From assembly GCA_044432975.1 (NCBI GenBank), contig JAWXUC010000011.1:1-45577 (forward strand): a stretch of 45,577 nt of DNA. The letters are read 5' to 3'. This document shows, in pieces, positions 1 through 6,712 of the stretch. The position numbers and the translations under genes were made by a program. Every line of letters starts with the position of its first letter. Position 1 is the first letter of the stretch. The DNA is from JAWXUC01 sp044432975 (GTDB lineage Bacteria; Pseudomonadota; Alphaproteobacteria; RF32; CAG-239). The notes below the pieces were generated by a model, which was not told the DNA's origin, ran no database searches, and was given only the letters and a program-made list of their open reading frames with translations.

Positions 1-15
1 TAATGGGGCTGGCAT
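1..15 (-). CDS. 5' end of an unidentified gene leaving the window
   Basis: Only five codons (Met-Pro-Ala-Pro-Leu) are visible before the window ends. The start is supported by a perfect AGGAG six bases upstream of the ATG on the minus strand. It is divergent from the lipoprotein gene that follows. The product cannot be named. Confidence 0.45.
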
Positions 16-132
16 GAAATTCTCCTATAAAAATGTTGTTTTTTATAGTGAATCATATTTTTTTATAAAAAGGAATCTTTTTTTTACATAGAGTCTATTT
101 AATCGTTAAATGCTCTAAAAAAAGGAGTAACT

Positions 133-168
133 ATGAAAAGAACAATAACCGCTTGTACATGCTCTTAA
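133..168 (+). other. Short ORF at the original start of the next gene
   Basis: An ATG at 133 follows a strong AAAGGAG and opens an 11-codon frame (begins MKRTITA) that stops at 166-168. One extra base, for example a third T at 153-154, would fuse it to the downstream lipoprotein frame as MKRTITALYMLLILSAC, a textbook lipoprotein signal. It is therefore best read as the detached start of the next gene. A regulatory leader peptide is the alternative. Confidence 0.5.
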
Positions 169-187
169 TTTTAAGCGCATGTACAAG
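152..187. repeat. Near-perfect palindrome at the frameshift site
   Basis: CTTGTACATGC (152-162) is the exact reverse complement of GCATGTACAAG (177-187). Between them CTTAA and TTAAG extend the stem, leaving one mismatch and a two-base loop. It overlaps the disrupted signal-peptide codons. Confidence 0.85.
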
Positions 188-563
188 TTTAACATATCAA
201 GAAAAGTCATCATTAAGAAGCCTGAAGGCCGAAGGTATAACAATAGATAAACCAGTCGGAAACTTTGAAAAACCAAACAGTGGGTTATCTGCAGGTTTGC
301 TAAACCTCCTCCCAGGAGGTGGAAACTTTTATTTAGGTTCAGGTAATGGCGCAGATAGCAGCCAAATAACTTATGGCGCTTTTAACCTTTTGCTTTGGCC
401 AATATCTGTTTTATGGGGGATCCCACAAGCAAGTATAGACGCATCTACAATAAATGAAAGAGAACTTGTTTATTATTATACTTATGATAAATCAGGCAAA
501 AAAGCACTAGAAGAAAGAGGATATAATCTAGAGGCCGATGGACAATTATTTCCTATAAAGTAG
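153..563 (+). CDS. Putative lipoprotein, start region frameshifted
   Basis: The open frame begins at a TTG and reads MYMLLILSAC, whose LSAC is a lipobox for signal peptidase II. The mature part is about 125 residues, with a Gly/Pro-rich stretch (LLNLLPGGGNFYLG) and a hydrophobic segment (GAFNLLLWPISVLWG), which suggests a membrane-associated lipoprotein of unknown role. The well-placed Shine-Dalgarno belongs to the ATG at 133, which is out of frame by one base. The signal therefore lacks its positively charged start, and the gene may be inactive, recently mutated or affected by a sequence error. The break lies inside a near-perfect palindrome (152-187). Confidence 0.6.
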   Translation: MYMLLILSACTSLTYQEKSSLRSLKAEGITIDKPVGNFEKPNSGLSAGLLNLLPGGGNFYLGSGNGADSSQITYGAFNLLLWPISVLWGIPQASIDASTINERELVYYYTYDKSGKKALEERGYNLEADGQLFPIK

Positions 564-570
564 TTATAGA

Positions 571-626
571 GCGAGGGCTTCCCCCCGCCAAAAATATATG
601 CAAAAAGGCGGGAGCAAGCCCCCGCC
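571..626. repeat. REP-like hairpin pair, type A
   Basis: The second arm, GGCGGGAGCAAGCCCCCGCC, forms a strong hairpin, and a degraded inverted copy lies just before it. The same unit occurs at 6631-6697 and 37964-38030. It sits between the convergent ends of the lipoprotein gene and trxA and may also end transcription there. Confidence 0.8.
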
Positions 627-639
627 TTACAATAAATTT

Positions 640-951
640 TTAAGCATTATCGCTTAACCAGCTTTCTATTGCAGACTTAGTGTTTAAGCCTGTCTTAACA
701 TCTATTTGTTTGCCGTCTTTAAATAAATAAAGAGCAGGAATACTTCTGATTCCCAATTCTGAAGCTGTTTTAGAGCTTTCATCAACATTTACTTTGCAGA
801 TTTTAACGTTTTTGTTTTCTGCTGAAATTTCTTCTAAAATAGGAATTTGTTGACGGCAAGGTCCGCACCATTCAGCCCAAAAATCAACCAATACAAGGCC
901 TTCGCCTTTTAATACTTCTTGTTCAAACAATTCATCTGTTATAGCTTTCAT
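640..951 (-). CDS. trxA: Thioredoxin
   Basis: This 103-residue single-domain protein has the canonical WCGPC active site (Cys29 and Cys32), the FWAEWCGPCR context and the cis-proline region IRSIPAL. It is a cytoplasmic dithiol reductant that recycles through thioredoxin reductase and supplies electrons to ribonucleotide reductase and, through the membrane, to DsbD-type proteins such as the one at 5172-6596. The start is supported by AAAGGAG seven bases upstream. Length and motifs are typical of TrxA, and the gene appears to be a single unit. Confidence 0.95.
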   Translation of the reverse strand: MKAITDELFEQEVLKGEGLVLVDFWAEWCGPCRQQIPILEEISAENKNVKICKVNVDESSKTASELGIRSIPALYLFKDGKQIDVKTGLNTKSAIESWLSDNA

Positions 952-1058
952 ATTTTTTCTCCTTTATCCACAATATAAGCACTATATCTCAAGAAATCAA
1001 TAAAAATACTTGCCAAAAGAATAAAATTTAGTATTTTGTAAAAAAAAGGATTTAGTAT

Positions 1059-2720
1059 ATGAATAATGAAAAAAATAATTTAGTTTTAGCAATAGTTTTA
1101 TCGGTTATTGCAATTGGTTTAACAAACTTTTTATTTCCAGCACAAAAAAAAGAAACCCCTCAGGTGCAAACCGCTCCTCAAATGCAAAAAATAACAGATG
1201 CTGAGCTTCTTTATGTTGCCCCAGCTTTGGAGGCAGAAGACGTGCTTGCTCAAGATAAAAGATTGCAATTATCTAATGATAAATTAAGCGGTTCAATTCG
1301 CTTAAAAGGTGCCAGATTAGATGAACTTAATTTGACCAAATATAAAGAAAGCTTAGATGCAGATTCTAAAGATGTTGAGTTGTTTTTCCCATCTAAAACA
1401 AAATCCCCTTATTTTGCAGAGTTTGGTTGGTTGTCAACAGATAAATCAATTACACTTCCAACAAAAGATAGTCTTTGGACTGTTAGAGGAAACCAAAAGC
1501 TTACCCCAAGCACTCCTGTTGTTTTAGAATATAGCAATAATCAAGGTTTGAAATTTATTCAAAAAATTAGCTTAGATGATGACTATATGTTTTTTGTAGA
1601 GCAATTGGTTGAAAACAAAAGTGGCAAGGTTGTTGAATTATATCCTTTTGCTTTAATCTCAAAAAAACAAGAAGAAGCAAAAAAGACAAGCGTTGTTCAT
1701 GAAGGCTTTATTGGTGTTTTGGCAGATGATTTGAAAGAAGTTAAATTTAGCAAACTTGAAGATAAAGAGGCAAAGACTTACAAAAGCTCTCAAGGCTGGT
1801 TAGGTTTTTCTGATAAATATTGGTTCTCTAGTGTTATTTTCAAAGATTCTAAAGACGCTAATGTAAAATTTAGTAATATTGCAACAGATACATATCAAGC
1901 AGATTATGTTGGAGCTCCTGTTGTTATTCAGCCATCTTCAATTGGTGTAAACAATTTAAAGTTATTTGCAGGCGCAAAAGAAATTAAGCTTTTAGATAAA
2001 TATACAGATGAATACAATATAGGCAAATTTGATTTGGCTGTAGATTTTGGTTGGTATTACTTTTTAACAAAACCATTCTTTTATGTTTTAGACTTTTTAT
2101 ATAAACTTATTGGCAATATGGGTTGGTCAATTTTATTGTTTGCTGCTCTTTTAAGATTGGCAATGTTTCCTGTTGCAAACAAAAGTTTTGATAGCATGTC
2201 TAAAATGAAAAAAGTTCAACCACGCTTAAAAGAACTTCAAGATAGATATAGCAATGACAAAATGCGACTTCAACAAGAGATGATGGCTCTTTATAAAAAA
2301 GAGAAGATAAACCCTGCAAGTGGTTGCTTGCCAATGTTTATTCAAATACCTGTATTTTTCTCTTTATATAAAGTGTTAAATATTTCAATAGAAATTCGTC
2401 ATGCTCCATTTATTGGTTGGATAAAAGATTTGTCTGCTCCAGACCCAATGACAATTTCTCACATGACTGGCTTGCCGATTCCAACTTTATTAAATATTGG
2501 AATTTTGCCAATTGTTATGGGTATTACAATGTGGTTACAACAAAAATTAAATCCAGCTCCAACAAATAAAGATCAAGCCAGAGCTTTTGCTTTGATGCCA
2601 TTAATCTTTACTTTCATGATGGGGCACTTTGCTTCAGGCTTGGTTATTTATTGGACATTGAGTAATATATTATCAATGACCCAACAAAAAGTAATCATGA
2701 AAAAGAACGGAGTAAAATAA
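1059..2720 (+). CDS. yidC: Membrane protein insertase YidC
   Basis: The 553-residue protein has an N-terminal membrane anchor (about residues 7-27), a large periplasmic P1 domain (about 60-340), and a five-helix C-terminal insertase core that begins near FDLAVDFGWYYFLTKP. The cytoplasmic coiled-coil loop (MSKMKKVQPRLKELQDRYSN) and the NPASGCLPMFIQIPVF segment are characteristic. It inserts membrane proteins alone or with SecYEG. AAAGGA precedes the ATG, and a strong intrinsic terminator follows the stop. The usual neighbours rnpA and rpmH are not beside it here. Confidence 0.97.
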   Translation: MNNEKNNLVLAIVLSVIAIGLTNFLFPAQKKETPQVQTAPQMQKITDAELLYVAPALEAEDVLAQDKRLQLSNDKLSGSIRLKGARLDELNLTKYKESLDADSKDVELFFPSKTKSPYFAEFGWLSTDKSITLPTKDSLWTVRGNQKLTPSTPVVLEYSNNQGLKFIQKISLDDDYMFFVEQLVENKSGKVVELYPFALISKKQEEAKKTSVVHEGFIGVLADDLKEVKFSKLEDKEAKTYKSSQGWLGFSDKYWFSSVIFKDSKDANVKFSNIATDTYQADYVGAPVVIQPSSIGVNNLKLFAGAKEIKLLDKYTDEYNIGKFDLAVDFGWYYFLTKPFFYVLDFLYKLIGNMGWSILLFAALLRLAMFPVANKSFDSMSKMKKVQPRLKELQDRYSNDKMRLQQEMMALYKKEKINPASGCLPMFIQIPVFFSLYKVLNISIEIRHAPFIGWIKDLSAPDPMTISHMTGLPIPTLLNIGILPIVMGITMWLQQKLNPAPTNKDQARAFALMPLIFTFMMGHFASGLVIYWTLSNILSMTQQKVIMKKNGVK

Positions 2721-2736
2721 ATAACTTTGTTATTAT

Positions 2737-2764
2737 AAGGCGGGGGCAAACCCCGCCTTTTTTA
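2737..2764 (+). terminator. Intrinsic terminator of yidC
   Basis: AAGGCGGGG and CCCCGCCTT form a 9-bp stem around GCAAA, followed by a T run. The stem resembles the type A REP core, so a REP may have been adopted as the terminator. Confidence 0.85.
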
Positions 2765-2802
2765 TTTTAAATAACAACGCTTAACTATAAATCTAAACCA
2801 AT

Positions 2803-2831
2803 CGTCATTGCGGACTTGATCCGCAATCCAG
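2803..2831. repeat. REP-like element
   Basis: CATTGCGGACTTGATCCGCA is the core of an inverted repeat (TTGCGGA, five-base loop, TCCGCAA). Similar CATTGCGGA-type palindromes recur between genes in alphaproteobacteria such as Rickettsia. Only one copy is seen in this window. Confidence 0.65.
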
Positions 2832-2875
2832 TCAAGAAAACAATCTATATTCTTATCACAAATTCCACTGAGTTA

Positions 2876-2915
2876 CTTTTATTTTCTAGTTTTCTAGAAA
2901 ACTAGAAAATAAAAG
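2876..2915. repeat. 40-bp perfect palindrome
   Basis: The 40 bases are their own reverse complement, centred on TCTAGA at 2893-2898. Each half is made of repeats of TTTTCTAG. It lies 30 bp upstream of the promoter of the candidate RNA and about 240 bp before an XRE regulator gene. It could be an operator or a cruciform-forming element. Confidence 0.9.
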
Positions 2916-2944
2916 CTCTTGCTAAGAAGTATATGCAAAAACAA

Positions 2945-2972
2945 TTGCAATTTAAATAAAACAATTTATAGT
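2945..2972 (+). promoter_or_regulatory. Promoter of the candidate structured RNA
   Basis: TTGCAA (2945-2950) and TATAGT (2967-2972) are 16 bp apart. Transcription would start near 2979, exactly where the structured region begins. Confidence 0.6.
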
Positions 2973-2978
2973 AGAAAT

Positions 2979-3138
2979 GCTCCTTGAAGGCAAGGAGCGG
3001 TGCTTAGAAAACATCAAATCAGGAATCCACTGTATAGGTGGAGTCCACGGAATAAGACATTTTTTGTACGAAGAAGTGGGGCTGTCCTGATACAGTTTTT
3101 CTAGCTCCACCACTGACTTTTGTCAGTGGTAACTTTTT
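2979..3138 (+). ncRNA. Candidate structured RNA of about 160 nt, unidentified
   Basis: The region has its own promoter upstream and ends in an intrinsic terminator. Visible pairings are GCTCCTTG/CAAGGAGC (2979-2998, loop AAGG), TAGAAAA/TTTTCTA (3005-3011 with 3097-3103), ATCAGGA/TCCTGAT (3018-3024 with 3085-3091), TCCAC/GTGGA (3026-3042), and GTCCAC with the GTGGGGC region (3043-3082). GGAGC at 2994-2998 could instead pair with GCTCC at 3104-3108, and GGTG at 2999 with the CACC that overlaps the terminator arm, so an alternative fold is possible. It does not match what I remember of tmRNA, 6S, SRP or RNase P RNA. It may be an independent small RNA or an attenuating leader for the XRE gene at 3155. 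Confidence 0.55.
3110..3138 (+). terminator. Intrinsic terminator of the candidate RNA
   Basis: CCACTGAC and GTCAGTGG form an 8-bp stem with a TTTT loop, followed by TAACTTTTT. It lies between the RNA and the ribosome-binding site of the next gene. Confidence 0.85.
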
Positions 3139-3154
3139 ATAAAAAGGAGTTAAA

Positions 3155-3565
3155 ATGGAAAAAGATAAAAAACTTGCAAGAGGCAGAAAACTAGATGGCT
3201 CTCCAAATGATATAGATATATATGTTGGAAAACAAGTGCGATTAAGAAGGGGTTTATCTGCAATAAGCCAAGGCGCTTTGGCAAATTCATTAGGTATTAG
3301 CTTTCAGCAAATTCAAAAATATGAACGTGGTGCAAACAGAATCTCTGCAAGTAGGCTATATAATATTGCAAAAAATCTTGGTGTTGAAATACAAAATTTT
3401 TTTCCTTCAATAGAAGCTTTTTGTGATGATCCAATGAAAGATGAAGAAATTTTAGAACTTGTTTATTATTTTAAGAAAATCCCCAATAAAAAGGTTGCTC
3501 AAGCATTTATTGATTTATTAAAAACAATGCATCAAGAACAAATATCCATCAATAGAAATAATTAA
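3155..3565 (+). CDS. XRE-family transcriptional regulator
   Basis: The 136-residue protein carries a Cro/C1-type helix-turn-helix at about residues 22-80 (VGKQVRLRRGLSAISQGALA, then LGISFQQIQKYERG). It is followed by a short alpha-helical tail that could dimerise. This layout is common in alphaproteobacterial XRE regulators. AAAAGGAG sits just upstream of the ATG. The gene follows the terminator of the candidate RNA and the 40-bp palindrome, which is a plausible operator for autoregulation (inference). Its 3' end overlaps the convergent apbE by four bases. Confidence 0.9.
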   Translation: MEKDKKLARGRKLDGSPNDIDIYVGKQVRLRRGLSAISQGALANSLGISFQQIQKYERGANRISASRLYNIAKNLGVEIQNFFPSIEAFCDDPMKDEEILELVYYFKKIPNKKVAQAFIDLLKTMHQEQISINRNN

Positions 3566-4503
3566 TATAAACTAGAAAAAACATTTCCGTCATTTTTAAT
3601 TAAAATAACTTTTAAATTTAATCTTTTTGCAAAGTCGATTCCTTTGCTGTATCCCATTGCCATAATTGCTGTCGCATAAGCATCTGCCATCATACAGCTG
3701 TCATTAACAACACTCACAGAAACCAAATTGCTTAAAACAGGTTTGCCTGTTGCGGTGTCAATTGTGTGAGAATATTTTACCCCATCTTTAATGTGAAAAT
3801 TTTGATAATCTCCACTAGTTGCAATAGCTGTATTATTTAGCTCAAAAGTCATTTTATTTTCAGATGGATTTAATGGATTTGCTAAGCCGATTCTCCATGG
3901 CTTATTCTTTTTTAGTCCGCTTGCTTTTATCTCTCCACCAATATCAATTAAATAGTTTTTCACTCTATTATTATCTAATATTTCTGCAACTTTATCGACA
4001 GCATATCCTTTTGCAATTGCAGATAAATTAATTTTTAGGCGGATGTCATCTTTTATAACAATATTGTCTTTTATTTTAACTTTATCAAATCCGCTATAAC
4101 TTAAAACTTCTTCAATTTGTTTTTCTGTAGGAGTGTCTTTTTCTCGATTCTTTCCAAACCCCCAAAGTTCAACCAGCTCTCCAATGCTAACATCAAAAGC
4201 GCCATTACTTTCATTATAAACTTGCTCAGAGGCCGTTAAAATACTTAAAAGCTCAGGAGATGCATCTATTTGCAAATTGTTATTTAGCTTATTTATTTCT
4301 GATTCTGTTTTAAAAACAGACATTGTATTATTAACCTCATCAAAAACTTTTTCAACTTCTGATAATAAGTTTTTTCTGGTCTCTAATTTAATGTTATAAT
4401 ATGTTCCAAAAACAAAACCCTGATAATTATTAATAGGCTTGTTTATATAACAACAGATTGCAATTAATAAAATAATTATGGTTGAAAAAATTTTAATCTT
4501 CAT
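3562..4503 (-). CDS. apbE: FAD:protein FMN transferase (ApbE)
   Basis: The 313-residue protein starts with a membrane-spanning signal or anchor and exports its domain to the periplasm. ApbE covalently attaches FMN to threonines of flavoproteins such as NqrB/C and RnfD/G. Family features seen are GTYYNIKLE near the start, INLSAIAKGYAVDKVAEIL, YLIDIGGEIKASG, HTIDTATGKPV, and the metal-binding MMADAYATAIMAMG near the end. No Rnf or Nqr genes are visible nearby. It is divergent from the next gene with only 30 bp between the starts, so their promoters must overlap or lie inside the coding regions. No clear Shine-Dalgarno is seen. Confidence 0.93.
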   Translation of the reverse strand: MKIKIFSTIIILLIAICCYINKPINNYQGFVFGTYYNIKLETRKNLLSEVEKVFDEVNNTMSVFKTESEINKLNNNLQIDASPELLSILTASEQVYNESNGAFDVSIGELVELWGFGKNREKDTPTEKQIEEVLSYSGFDKVKIKDNIVIKDDIRLKINLSAIAKGYAVDKVAEILDNNRVKNYLIDIGGEIKASGLKKNKPWRIGLANPLNPSENKMTFELNNTAIATSGDYQNFHIKDGVKYSHTIDTATGKPVLSNLVSVSVVNDSCMMADAYATAIMAMGYSKGIDFAKRLNLKVILIKNDGNVFSSLY

Positions 4504-4533
4504 TATACTATAACCCTATAGGAGACAAATATC

Positions 4534-5175
4534 ATGAAACAAAAGTTAATCCAAATAAAAAATCTTTGCAAGAAATATTCAAAAATAGTTTTAGATAAGT
4601 TTTATACTGTTATAAATTTTATTGCAAAAAAAATTGCAAAAGTAGATGTAAATGCCAATTTTATTAGTATAACAGGTTTTATTATTGGTCTTTTTGCAAT
4701 TAACTTTGTTGCGATGGAAAATTATTTTTATGGTTTATTGTTCTTTTTAATAAACAGATTTTTTGATGTCTTAGACGGCGCTGTAGCCAAAATATCACCA
4801 CAAAAATCTGATTTTGGTGTCTTTTTAGATGCCTCTTTAGATTATATTTTCTATGCGGGAATTATTTTTGGTTTTGCTCTTGCAAATCCATCTCAAAACG
4901 CATTAGCATCAGCATTTTTATTAACTTGTTTTTGTGCTGCTGCAGCTTCTATGCTGGCTTATGGTATTATTGCTTTCAAAAAAGATTCAGATAAAAAGCT
5001 TCCTGTTTATTTGGGCGGAACTTTTCAGGCAGGAGAACTTGTTGTAGCAATTATTTTAATGTGCTTAGCTCCATCTTTATTTATGCCTTTGGCAATTGTG
5101 TTCGGAATAATTTCTTTAGTAAAAGCTTTTAGTATTATTATCTCAGCATATTATGCTTTTGTAATTAATAAATGA
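4534..5175 (+). CDS. CDP-alcohol phosphatidyltransferase family protein
   Basis: The 213-residue polytopic membrane protein contains the family motif D-x2-D-G-x2-A-(K)-x8-G-x3-D-x3-D. It starts at Asp78 (DVLDGAVAKI) and continues through DFGVFLDASLD. These enzymes transfer a phosphoalcohol from a CDP-alcohol in phospholipid synthesis. A lysine replaces the usual arginine after the motif alanine. The exact substrate cannot be told from sequence; PgsA-like or unassigned is equally possible. AGGAGA precedes the ATG, with a candidate promoter TTGAAA/TATACT at 4483-4509 inside the start of apbE. Its stop overlaps the dsbD start by four bases, so the two are translationally coupled. Confidence 0.88.
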   Translation: MKQKLIQIKNLCKKYSKIVLDKFYTVINFIAKKIAKVDVNANFISITGFIIGLFAINFVAMENYFYGLLFFLINRFFDVLDGAVAKISPQKSDFGVFLDASLDYIFYAGIIFGFALANPSQNALASAFLLTCFCAAAASMLAYGIIAFKKDSDKKLPVYLGGTFQAGELVVAIILMCLAPSLFMPLAIVFGIISLVKAFSIIISAYYAFVINK

Positions 5176-6596
5176 AAAAACTTTTAGCTGTATTAATTGT
5201 TTTATTTAGCTTTTCTGCTCATGCTTCAGAAAATATTGTTAACGTTGCGCATACTCCACAGAAAGATGCAATTGTTTTTGATTTTCAAATAAAAGAAGGC
5301 TGGCATATTTTGGCATCAAACCCAGGAGATATTGGTTTGCCAACAACGGTCGATGTTATCGGCGTTGAAAAAACATCAGACCATTGGAGTGAATATCTAA
5401 CTTTTAGTGATGATATGTTTACTCAATATGGTTACAAAAATTTTGCTCAATATACATTATACACAAAAGAAGAGCCTAAAAAATATAGTGCAAAAATAAA
5501 CTGGTTGGCTTGTAAGGGAGATGAATGTGTTCCTCAAGAGACAACTTTGTATTATAATATGCAAAAAACAGTAGAGAGCTTTACGGTTATTTTGTTGTTT
5601 GCTTTTGTTGGTGGTTTAATCTTAAACTTTATGCCTTGCATTTTTCCTATATTAAGCCTAAAAGCAATCAGCTTAATTCAGAGCAGTCAAAAAGAAGCAA
5701 ATATAAGAGCGGAGAGCTTACTATATTTTTGTGGTGTTTTACTTTCTTTTATTTGTATGGCAACTATTTTGATATTTCTAAAAAATCAGGGCGAAGCTGT
5801 TGGTTGGGGTTTTCAATTGCAGTCGCCAATATTTATAACTATTTTGATATTGGTTTTTTCTATAATATTTTTTATGCTTTTAGATGTTATAAATTTAAGA
5901 AACCCTTTTGCAAATAGAGTTGGTAGAATTTCTTTTAATAAAGCAAAGTTAGATTCTTTTATCACTGGTTTTTTTGCGGTTGTAATAGCCAGCCCTTGCA
6001 CAGCTCCTTTCATGGGCATTGCAATTGGTTATGCCATCAATCAAGACGTTTACTTATATTATCCAATATTTATCTCTTTAGCAATTGGTTATGCTTTGCC
6101 GTTTACTTTAATTGGTTTTTTTCCTAAAACACTTCATAAGATAATGCCAAAATCTGGCAAATGGATGGTTATATTAAAAAAGATATTTGCGATTCCTGTT
6201 TTTCTTACAATTGTTTGGTTGTGTTGGGTGCTAAGTTTTCAGTTGCAGGTAGATGCGCCTCAAGAGCTGATGTGGAAGCAATATAATAAAGAAGAAATAA
6301 AACAAGATATTAAAAACAAAAAAGAAGTCTTAATAAATTTTGGTGCAAAATGGTGTATTACCTGTTTGGCAAATGAAAAAATTGCCTTTAATTCTGCAGA
6401 GTTTAGAAAGTTTGCAAAAGAAAACAATTTCTCTCTTTATAAAGCAGACTGGACAAATAAAAATGAAGATATTGCAAAAGAACTTGGAAAATATGGAAGA
6501 AATTCTGTGCCGTTGTATGTATATTACAAAAAAGACAAGATGAAAATCTTGCCTCAATTGCTCTCCCCAAGCATATTGCTTAATAACCTAAAATAG
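5172..6596 (+). CDS. dsbD: Thiol:disulfide interchange protein DsbD
   Basis: The 474-residue protein has a signal peptide, an N-terminal periplasmic domain (to about residue 135, including a Cys pair around LACKGDEC), and a CcdA-like membrane domain. The membrane domain has the expected cysteines in NFMPCIFPI and SPCTAPF. A C-terminal thioredoxin domain carries WCITC (Cys395 and Cys398). DsbD carries electrons from cytoplasmic thioredoxin to periplasmic isomerases and cytochrome maturation proteins. It is shorter than the 565-residue E. coli protein, mainly in the N-terminal domain and linkers. It is coupled to the upstream phosphatidyltransferase by an ATGA overlap. Confidence 0.93.
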   Translation: MKKLLAVLIVLFSFSAHASENIVNVAHTPQKDAIVFDFQIKEGWHILASNPGDIGLPTTVDVIGVEKTSDHWSEYLTFSDDMFTQYGYKNFAQYTLYTKEEPKKYSAKINWLACKGDECVPQETTLYYNMQKTVESFTVILLFAFVGGLILNFMPCIFPILSLKAISLIQSSQKEANIRAESLLYFCGVLLSFICMATILIFLKNQGEAVGWGFQLQSPIFITILILVFSIIFFMLLDVINLRNPFANRVGRISFNKAKLDSFITGFFAVVIASPCTAPFMGIAIGYAINQDVYLYYPIFISLAIGYALPFTLIGFFPKTLHKIMPKSGKWMVILKKIFAIPVFLTIVWLCWVLSFQLQVDAPQELMWKQYNKEEIKQDIKNKKEVLINFGAKWCITCLANEKIAFNSAEFRKFAKENNFSLYKADWTNKNEDIAKELGKYGRNSVPLYVYYKKDKMKILPQLLSPSILLNNLK

Positions 6597-6630
6597 TTTA
6601 AATCTAGTTAATCGTTAAAATCTCTATAAG

Positions 6631-6697
6631 TGTAGGGCAGGGGCTTGCTTCCGCCTCAAAGCACTGCAAAAAAGACGGGAGCAAGCCCCCGTCCTAT
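6631..6697. repeat. REP hairpin pair, type A
   Basis: TGTAGGGCAGGGGCTTGC opens one hairpin, and a second copy, GACGGGAGCAAGCCCCCGTC, closes the pair in inverted orientation. It lies between the convergent ends of dsbD and the RNase J gene. Confidence 0.85.
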
Positions 6698-6712
6698 AAT
6701 AGTTAAATTATA

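Noticed and set aside
2979..3138. Structured RNA as tmRNA, 6S, SRP or RNase P RNA
   Set aside because: The CCACCA near its end first suggested tmRNA, but there is no T arm, no tag frame and no GGGG partner; the SRP GGAAGG...AGCAG and the RNase P core are absent; 6S should be one long hairpin without a separate 5' hairpin.
4504..4512. apbE as a leaderless gene
   Set aside because: TATAGT is only three bases from its ATG, too close for initiation at the start codon; the situation is ambiguous and was left out of the leaderless list.
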